Source: Mesocentrotus franciscanus (lineage: Eukaryota > Echinodermata > Echinoidea > Camarodonta > Strongylocentrotidae). Taken from it: a DNA stretch of 64,000 bases. Every line of letters starts with the position of its first letter. Within the stretch, counting starts at the first letter, position 1. Below the pieces are notes generated by a model. That model saw only the letters and a list, made by a program, of their open reading frames with translations, did not search any database and had not been told where the DNA came from. Positions 57,655 to 64,000 of the stretch are shown here, piece by piece. The stretch lies in contig CP137680.1 in NCBI GenBank assembly GCA_037976565.1, forward strand, positions 20,610,675 to 20,674,674. The letters are read 5' to 3'. The position numbers were made by a program, and so were the translations under genes.

Positions 57655-58410
57655 ATTATTATCAATATTATTACTTTCGTTACTATTACTGTTAGTAGTA
57701 GTATTATGATTGTTGTTATGATGATCACGATTATTATTATCATCATCAGCAGCACCATATCATCACCATCATTATTATTATCATTGCCATCATCATTATT
57801 TGGGGGCGATTCTGACTGACTCAGAGGATCCTTTTGTGTTTTTTTACATACAAAAGTTTCATCATAAGGGGGAGGAAGGGGGGGACTTTGATATGAATGC
57901 TCTTTGTAGGTGCACTCTATATACAATAAGAGTGTGGTCAGGCCTAGTGAGGCGGCTTTTTCCAAAACAAAGATTTAAAATCTTTGCAACGCCAGAGCAA
58001 ATTAAAAAGGACAGGGGCGTAAGGAAATTAGAGTAAAGAATCAATTTACTATTATTATCATCATTATTGTTTTGATTATTAAATCATTATTATTTATATT
58101 ATTGTTGTTATCATCATCATTATCATCACCATTATTAATATTATCACCATCACTATCATTATCATAATCATCATCATCATCATCACCATCATCACCATCA
58201 TTATCATCATCATCATTATTTGTGGGCAATTCTGACTGACTCGGGGGATTTGTGGGGAACCACAAATATTAGAAATGGTAATAGTTATGGATATTTCAGC
58301 CGTTTTTTAACCGATTTTGATCAAAGATGATTTTGTCATTTAAAACTCAACTATCCCTATCGCAACGTCAGAGCAAATTAAAAAGCACAGGGGCGAAAGG
58401 GGAATTTGAG
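57655..58410 (+). repeat. ~370-bp direct duplication with microsatellites
   Basis: Two copies of a segment with ATT/ATC repeats, CAATTCTGACTGACTC and CAGAGCAAATTAAAAAG lie at about 57655-58035 and 58060-58410. The second copy contains a fragment of the TTAA-type MITE (AACTCAACTATCCCTAT). Confidence 0.6.
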
Positions 58411-58710
58411 AAAAGCATCAAACAGAGCATAATGGGTAGTCACTATTCTGTTGGATGATATCAGTGAACCAATTGTGAAGTAAATATGTTTTGTTATGAT
58501 TTCAAAATCAATAATGACTATATCTTTTTGAAAGATTTTTATGTTTTATTGTTCATTACAGTATTGACTTTCTCAGACTTTTAATGTAGAGTAATAATTT
58601 GTTATTTAGTTTTACTACTCCATTTCACAACTGACATATAACTTCAATTACGCTCATATCTTACATGTGGTACATAGCACCTATACAGATATATAAAATA
58701 ATAAAATAAG

Positions 58711-58963
58711 CAGTTGCCCATGAAGTTGAAATATATTGTTCTTACCTCTTTTCAATAAATGATTGTGGCAATACAATCTATTCTTGAAAGATAAAGTTTA
58801 AATCTTCTCAAACTTTACTGATAAATATAAAGAGTCATACAGATTGATTTATAAGGTTTTGAGAAGATATGAACTTTATCAATCAAGAATAAATCATATT
58901 CTCACAATCATGTCATTAAAAGAGTTAAGAAAAAATTATTCAAACTTTTTGGGCAACAGTGTA
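58711..58963. mobile_element. Tc1/mariner-like MITE (CACTGTTGCCC family), copy 2
   Basis: It starts CAGTTGCCCATGAAGTTG and ends CTTTTTGGGCAACAGTG then TA. It is the partner of 52408-52678. Confidence 0.65.
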
Positions 58964-59942
58964 CAAATGAAAGGTCATAAGTGCATCATACACATTAATG
59001 TTTATAGAAAAAACTATATACATGTATATCCTCATTCTGTGCTTATGTTTACCATATGAATGGAAAGGTAATTGTATCCATTATGTGAATATATGTAATA
59101 AGCTAGTATCATTAAAATAGGTATAAGCTAGGCAGGGACATTAGGAAATCATTTTGGGGGAATAAAGAATTACAATGATAACATTTGGAAAAATGTGGCA
59201 TTACATTCTAATTACTTAGTTCACAATTTGTCTCTAAAAAAATCTTCAGAAAGTTCTTGGTCTTCATTTGATTTTCCTTATTCTATGAAGAAAAAAAAAT
59301 ACAATCTTTCCTTCTTCTAGTCCAAGTAATAGGTTGTCAGGATAGATTTCAGTTTAAAAATGGTCAGACATGTAAAATGCATGCGAAGCCTCCATATTAC
59401 CGGTATTTATAATGTACATGCCTGGCCCAGCTGCTTGTAATTCAATACCAAATAGGGGAACAGCAGTGCTGGATTGGCCAGACATGGTACTTGTTAACCT
59501 GTGGAGTATGATTTATTTTTGGTATGACACATATTATCCATAGACTCCAGTCTGAGATATCTTAGACATTAGTATCAAACAGGTTAAGTAGCAGCATGGG
59601 ATACATCCTACAGGTTTTACTATGAAGTCTCCTGGTTCTGCCAGGAATTGTGCACACTCCATTAATTAATCAACCAGTCATTACTCTCCATTTTGTCTCA
59701 AAGAACTAAATTCAAATGACTACCGTACATGTATGCCTAAGATCAAAGCCAAGGCATGGAAAGCTATGTTGGTTTTGCATTAACCTTAAGTTTGATGAAG
59801 ATCGTCTATGATTTATTCATGTACCTAGTAGTTTTTATAGTGGCAAAGTTACATATACATGTACTAGGGTATCAGCATGTATGGTCCCTCCATAAGAATG
59901 ACCAACTTTTTCACTTATGCCTACTAATGCTTTTCCGGTCCA
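58964..59942. other. Non-coding stretch
   Basis: No domain recognised; an open frame from 59756 is likely intronic until the possible exon at 59943. Confidence 0.35.
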
Positions 59943-60540
59943 GTCTCAAGAAACTGATCAAAGGACTTCACAGTGTACAAAGTCAAAGCCTTCTGTCTCT
60001 GATTGACGAGAGGCTGCAGCAGCTAGATCCAATGCTGTTTTTACTAGCACCTTGTAACTTATTGGCACATGCACCCTACTCTTATGACACACACTATGTC
60101 AAAGTTCTGCAAGAATCTTCAAGAAAGCAGACTACACTGAAGAAGAAGAAGAAAGAGAAGATGAAGAAGAAGAAGAGTAAAAAGAAGAAGAAAAAATGAA
60201 GAGGAAGAGGAAGAGGAAGAGGAAGAAGGAAGAAGAAGAGGAAGAGGAAGAGGAAGAGGAAGAGGAAGAAGAAGAAGAAGAAGAAGAAGAAGAAGAAGAA
60301 GAAGAAGAAGAAGAAGAAGAAGAAGAAGAAGAAGAAGAAGAAGAAGAAGAAGAAGAAGAAGAAGAAGAAGAAGAAGAAGAAGAAGAAGAAGAAGAAGAAG
60401 AAGAAGAAGAAGAAGAAGAAGAAGAAGAAGAAGAAGAAGAAGAAGAAGAAGAAGAAGAAGAAGAAGAAGAAGAAGAAGAAGAAGAAGAAGAAGAAAAGGA
60501 AGATGATGAATTTCCTGCATTACAACTTTGTGGAGCGAGC
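59943..60540 (+). CDS. Possible exon of an unrecognised gene with Lys-rich and poly-Glu tracts
   Basis: An acceptor-like CTTTTCCGGTCCAG precedes an open frame encoding LKKLIKGLHSVQSQSLLSL, ERLQQLDPMLFLLAPCNLL and a Lys-rich run, then a frame change in the (GAA)n tract to about 90 Glu codons, then KEDDEFPALQLCGAS and a good donor C|GTAAGT. The peptide text on both sides of the repeat looks protein-like, but the frames do not join, so a length error in the repeat, a pseudogene, or chance remain possible. The family is not recognised. Confidence 0.3.
60196..60500 (+). repeat. (GAA/GAG)n microsatellite, ~300 bp
   Basis: GAGGAA then nearly pure GAA repeats. Reading frames across it on both strands are low-complexity. 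Confidence 0.95.
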
Positions 60541-60781
60541 GTAAGTGTAAACTGTTGTTAACTTCTTGACTACTGAATTCACTCATTCCCTATTGGCCTT
60601 ACTACAGGGTTCACCCTGTTCACATAGCCAGTGAGTAGCTTCCATTGTCATGAGGCCGGAATGCTTCATGAAGCAATGCAAACATACCTCTCTCCTCAGA
60701 ATATCATACTGTTTAACACACATTAAACAAAATCTCATCTCTGACATTGTCTCTGACAGAGTCCACCGAGGCATAGTTACA

Positions 60782-60995
60782 TCACGAGGAAGAATCCCTT
60801 GAGCGGATTTGCCTTTGGCCTCCTTTCCTCTTCTTAAAAGACACACTCCCCGGTGCTTCCCTTGGGCTTGCTTTGATACTCCCGACCACCTTCTCTTGTA
60901 TTTTCAGTTTTTCTCTCGGCTCGTACTGGACAGCCTGGGGTACGTAGGAGCTCATGAAAAGAGGGTTGGCTTCGGGCAGTTGGAGGTCTGGCACT
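60782..60995 (-). CDS. WBP4: WBP4 (WW domain-binding protein 4), terminal exon
   Basis: The exon follows the acceptor ATGACGCAG and joins the previous exon in phase. It encodes VPDLQLPEANPLF, PREKLKIQEKVVGS, and SVSFKKRKGGQRQIRSRDSS to a TGA stop. This matches the C-terminus of vertebrate WBP4 (EEVDLELPSTENE, KVVFKEKTV, VFKKRRTENGKSRNLRQRG) in order. The Lys/Arg-rich end is a feature of the spliceosomal protein. Confidence 0.88.
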
Positions 60996-61301
60996 CTGCG
61001 TCATAGGAAGAATGTTTGATTTTAATAAGTTTTTAGTTTGTTTGTGTATCATATAGTTTTTTTGTTATCATAACAAGAAACAACTATTTCTTGACAATGC
61101 CTATAGAAATATGATACATACAAGGGAGCTGAAGTAAAATAAGGCAGGATTCAAGAACTTCAAGAGTAGGCTAAATGTAACACAAACAAAATATTCCATT
61201 ATTTTTTTCTTTTGGGTTGTTTCTGTATCAGATATTTTCATGATCACAAAAATAACAAGATACACATATTTGTTGAAAAAAGATGGAGAAATTATAAAAT
61301 A

Positions 61302-61438
61302 CAGTCAAACCTGTCTTAGTGGTTACCTGTCTATAGTGGCCATGTCTCTTGTCTACCTCAATACACCAAGGCCACCTGTCTACTACAGTGGCCATTTTAT
61401 CTGTTTACTTTGGGTGGCCCAATAGACACGTTTGACTA
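61302..61438. mobile_element. Short TA-flanked MITE in a WBP4 intron
   Basis: ACAGTCAAACCTGTCT at the start and AGACACGTTTGACTATA at the end are inverted repeats with a TA target. This is typical of pogo/Tc1-like non-autonomous elements. Confidence 0.6.
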
Positions 61439-61623
61439 TATACGCAACAGCCGAGGTAGAGAGGGTTGGCTTCAGGCTGTTAAGGGTCAGGCTCTCCGCA
61501 TCATTATCAAATTTTTTTTATTTTTTAAATTGGTTTCTGTATCATAATTGAGGATATAAATTATGTATTACCATAAAAATAAATAAAGCAATTATCATTC
61601 GTACAAAACAGAAAATTACTTAC

Positions 61624-61775
61624 TCCTCGGGTTCAGTGGAAACAGATTTCCATCCACCATACGCGTCATTCGTTCTTTTGGTTCCTCTCCTTTTGGTGCT
61701 CTTTGCATCCTCCTCTTTATCCTCATCCTCCTCCCCACTCTCACTGTCCTCATTGGAATCTGTCTTCCCTTCAGC
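61624..61775 (-). CDS. WBP4: WBP4, acidic exon
   Basis: Acceptor CATCTGCTAG, donor GA|GTAAGT. 152 bp encode AEGKTDSNEDSESGEEDEDK, then TKRRGTKRTNDAYGGWKSV and STEPE. The acidic stretch and the NPYGEW-like motif (NDAYGGW) match vertebrate WBP4. Phase 0 to phase 2. Confidence 0.85.
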
Positions 61776-61973
61776 CTAGCAGATGAAAAGATTGGGCAAT
61801 TAACATCATGGAAACACATTATAACGAGGACATTGGCACCATGAAAATAACCTTGTTATCCGATCCTATCCTGGTTATCTTCTCCCAGCTTGGAGGTTGA
61901 CTGCAACATCTCCTCACACATCTCTGTTGTCTGCCATTCTAGTGCACTTGTGCAGCGTCCTTCCACTCCAGGA

Positions 61974-62260
61974 GGGTGTTTCACAAAGACTAAGATCGAC
62001 TTTAAGTTGGACTTAACTATGGCAGGCAGTTCATGCCACTAGTTCCTCTATAACCATTCCTGGCATTGGTTTCTCAAGGGACGTATAAATCGTGGTCACA
62101 AATCTACAGAATTTACATTTTTTGTTAGTACATTATTGAAGGAAAAATATTATCTAAAGATCATTATTGAGAGACCAATAGTGAGAGCAACCAGTGGCAT
62201 GAACGGCCTGCCATAGTTAAGTCCAACTTAAAGTCGATCTTAGTCTTTGTAAAACACCCC
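61974..62260. mobile_element. MITE with ~50-bp inverted repeats in a WBP4 intron
   Basis: GGGTGTTTCACAAAGACTAA, then GATCGACTTTAAGTTGGACT, is mirrored by the end AAGTCGATCTTAGTCTTTGT then AAAACACCC. Confidence 0.8.
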
Positions 62261-62627
62261 CAGGTCTTTATGTTCCCCTCCCACTTGGTACTCCGCTTCC
62301 CTCTTGGTCTTGTAACATCTATTTTCCCTTCTAACAAATCTTTCAAGAGACTTTGATGTGTCTCTTTTTTGTTATATCAGGGTTTAAAACAAATATAAAG
62401 ATATATATATTAGGTATCTTGTTATATCAGAGCTCTTTATAACGAGTTTCCATTCATTATTAGTGCTACTGTCAACACTGATTTTCTCTGACCTTATTTG
62501 GACAAAGGATAACTATGCAGACATAGTACCATTTTTCTTGTGTCAACCTGAGGGTTGATTCCAGGCCCGTTGATGATGTGAACAAAAATTTCTGAAAGGG
62601 TTTATATCTGAGAGTTTGAATACCTAC

Positions 62628-62692
62628 CTTTTCTTTTGAAGAACTTTTGTCTTTTGATGAGGTGAAGTTTGCTGGTTTTTCCCACTGGGTCA
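62628..62692 (-). CDS. WBP4: WBP4, exon completing a WW domain
   Basis: 65 bp after the acceptor CTTACAATGCAG. It encodes TQWEKPANFTSSKDKSSSKE with donor AAG|GTAGGT. TQWEKP is the second half of a WW domain whose first half is in 63701-63880. Confidence 0.88.
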
Positions 62693-62799
62693 CTGCATTG
62701 TAAGAACATTTGACAGGGATTTGAAGAGAGAGACAAAGGGAGGTAATGGGAATGGAGTGATGTGATGTGGAGAGAGAGACATATTGAACGAGAGAGGGA

Positions 62800-63080
62800 G
62801 ATAAAAACCCAAATAATAGGGTGAGAATGAGAAAAAGAGAGAGAGAGTGGGAATGACAACAAAATAGAGAGAATGAGAATGAGTGAGAGAGAGAGAGAGA
62901 GAGAGGAGGGGGATGTAGACCATGGAAAGATTGAGAGACAGAGAGAACAAAAGAGAGAGAGTGTGCCAATGAGATAGAGAGAGACATACATACAGAAAGA
63001 CAGACACAGGGAGAGAGAGAGAGAGAGAGGCAGAGAGACAGAGAGAGAGAGAGAGAGATGAAGAGAGAGAGGATACAACA
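62800..63080 (-). repeat. (GA)n-rich microsatellite in a WBP4 intron
   Basis: GAGAGA runs with GACA and GGGA variants. The long Ser/Leu-rich frames on the minus strand are artefacts of this repeat. Confidence 0.9.
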
Positions 63081-63700
63081 GAGAACATGTTAACATAATC
63101 AACAACATATGGATAAAGTTAAAGGGAAAATATGTGGAGACAGACAAATAAAATGAACAGAAAGGGTCAAGAAAGAAGAATAAATATAAAAAATAAAATT
63201 AAAATGACATTAATCCCACAATGTTCAACATACCTTTCTTTATATTGTAGAAGTTCAACTAAGCAAGTCAAAACAATTACATGTACATGGGGCCATTAAT
63301 AGGGGCCAACATACACTTGGTGAAAAAAAGAAAGTGGACACTCTTTATTGTTCAAAATTTTCATATTACCTGTCACTAAAAGATAATAAAATATATATAG
63401 CAAATTTTTTGAATTAACATTTGAATGGCTACTTGCTATGGGTTTTTGTGTGTCCATCCAAGCATGAAAGTTCATATCTAATTGATGTTGGTAGCATATT
63501 CTTTTTTCTTTAATTTGCTATATATTATTATCATAATAATCCGATTTTGCTCAAACTTTTTTTGATTGGTTTGTCTGATTTTTCTGCTTCTATTGAAAGT
63601 TAGTAATTTTTGGAGTGGACTTGCCCTTTAAACAAGGAGGTGGTAGCTTATCAAAGGGTTATTGTCCTAGAACACTGAAAAGCTAATAAGATTAAACTAC

Positions 63701-63880
63701 CCGCTGTCTTGGTGTTCCAGTAGTAAGTGTGTCCCTCTGGACTGACTGCTTTCACCCACTCCTGAGTCTGAGTGCTGGGTGTGGATGATGAGGATGATGA
63801 GGGCGTGGTCTCCTGTGTATCTGACGTTCCCCCTGACGGGCCTGGCTGGTATCTGCTCCCCTGGAGAGCTGTTGGGTCCT
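63701..63880 (-). CDS. WBP4: WBP4, exon with Ser-rich linker and start of the WW domain
   Basis: The exon follows the acceptor TGTTTCCTTAAAG and ends at G|GTAGTT. It encodes (E)DPTALQGSRYQPGPSGG, a Ser/Thr-rich linker, then QEWVKAVSPEGHTYYWNTKT, the first half of a WW domain. With the next exon this gives W...YYW...TQWEKP. WBP4/FBP21 is a spliceosome-associated protein that binds proline-rich partners such as SIPP1 and inhibits BRR2-type unwinding. Vertebrate WBP4 has two WW domains and an N-terminal U1-type zinc finger. Only one WW domain is visible between this exon and the acidic exon; the zinc finger would lie beyond the right edge of the window. The 5' part of the gene is therefore missing here. 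Confidence 0.87.
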
Positions 63881-64000
63881 CTTTAAGGAAACATGTTTGA
63901 AATGTGGAGAGACTCATATATGAACCTTCAAAGATTTCACTGCAGTTAAAATACATGTGTGCTAAGTAGTGTGCTAAGCAGAGAGGCTCATCAGACAGAG

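Noticed and set aside
60119..60586. 155-residue poly-Leu frame on the minus strand
   Set aside because: It is the reverse translation of the GAA microsatellite.

Overview
This window is from an animal nuclear genome. It has introns with GT-AG boundaries, WW, RING, ubiquitin-like, EGF-like and ShKT domain exons, and abundant DNA transposons, MITEs, SINE-like elements and microsatellites. No bacterial operon, ribosome binding site or CRISPR array was seen. The family mix (an invertebrate AID/APOBEC-type deaminase, a WBP4 orthologue, EGF/ShKT extracellular exons) and the dense CAGNGGCG-type hAT debris suggest a marine invertebrate, perhaps an echinoderm or other deuterostome. The species cannot be fixed from the sequence.

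Layout. (1) 1-7 kb: transposon debris and a minisatellite lead into a single-exon AID/APOBEC-like (APOBEC4-type) deaminase at 1732-2514. (2) 7.5-46 kb: a rearranged segmental duplication array. The ancestral block reads: EGF/ShKT gene 3' end (+ strand), conserved flank, an old 0.74 kb hAT element, the ubiquitin-like exon then the RING exon of a minus-strand RING-UBL gene, and usually a (GA)n tract. Blocks lie near 7.5-11.2 kb (its RING exon is displaced to 17.6 kb by repeats), 22.9-30.9, 31.0-35.9, 38.5-40.0 (wreck) and 40.1-46.1 kb. They give four intact two-exon RING-UBL genes (A, B, C, E) and one pseudogene (D). An EGF/ShKT-like/EGF/EGF/ShKT gene 3' half lies at 20.3-25.8 kb, with a second ShKT terminal exon at 40.2 kb. 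(3) 47.0-47.8 kb: an intronless, frameshifted RING-UBL relative on the + strand, with a further fragment at 7.2 kb. (4) 48-59 kb: mostly repeats, with a free-standing ubiquitin-like gene ending in RLRGG (55126-55383) and a decayed neighbour. (5) 59.9-64 kb: the last four exons of WBP4 (minus strand), and a weak + strand exon carrying a huge (GAA)n poly-Glu tract.

How the genes may fit together. The strongest functional theme is ubiquitin. Every intact RING-UBL paralogue keeps a Gly-Gly exactly where ubiquitin ends, usually followed by a 1-4 residue tail, and the separate UBL gene ends at the Gly-Gly itself. With a nearby antiviral-type cytidine deaminase and rapid local duplication, this resembles a fast-evolving innate-immune neighbourhood. 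That functional link is inference only.

Mobile-element chronology can be read directly because the duplicated blocks supply empty sites. One hAT insertion predates the block duplications. hAT elements with 8-bp target duplications, a related class with 5-bp duplications, and TTAA-type MITEs came later in individual blocks.
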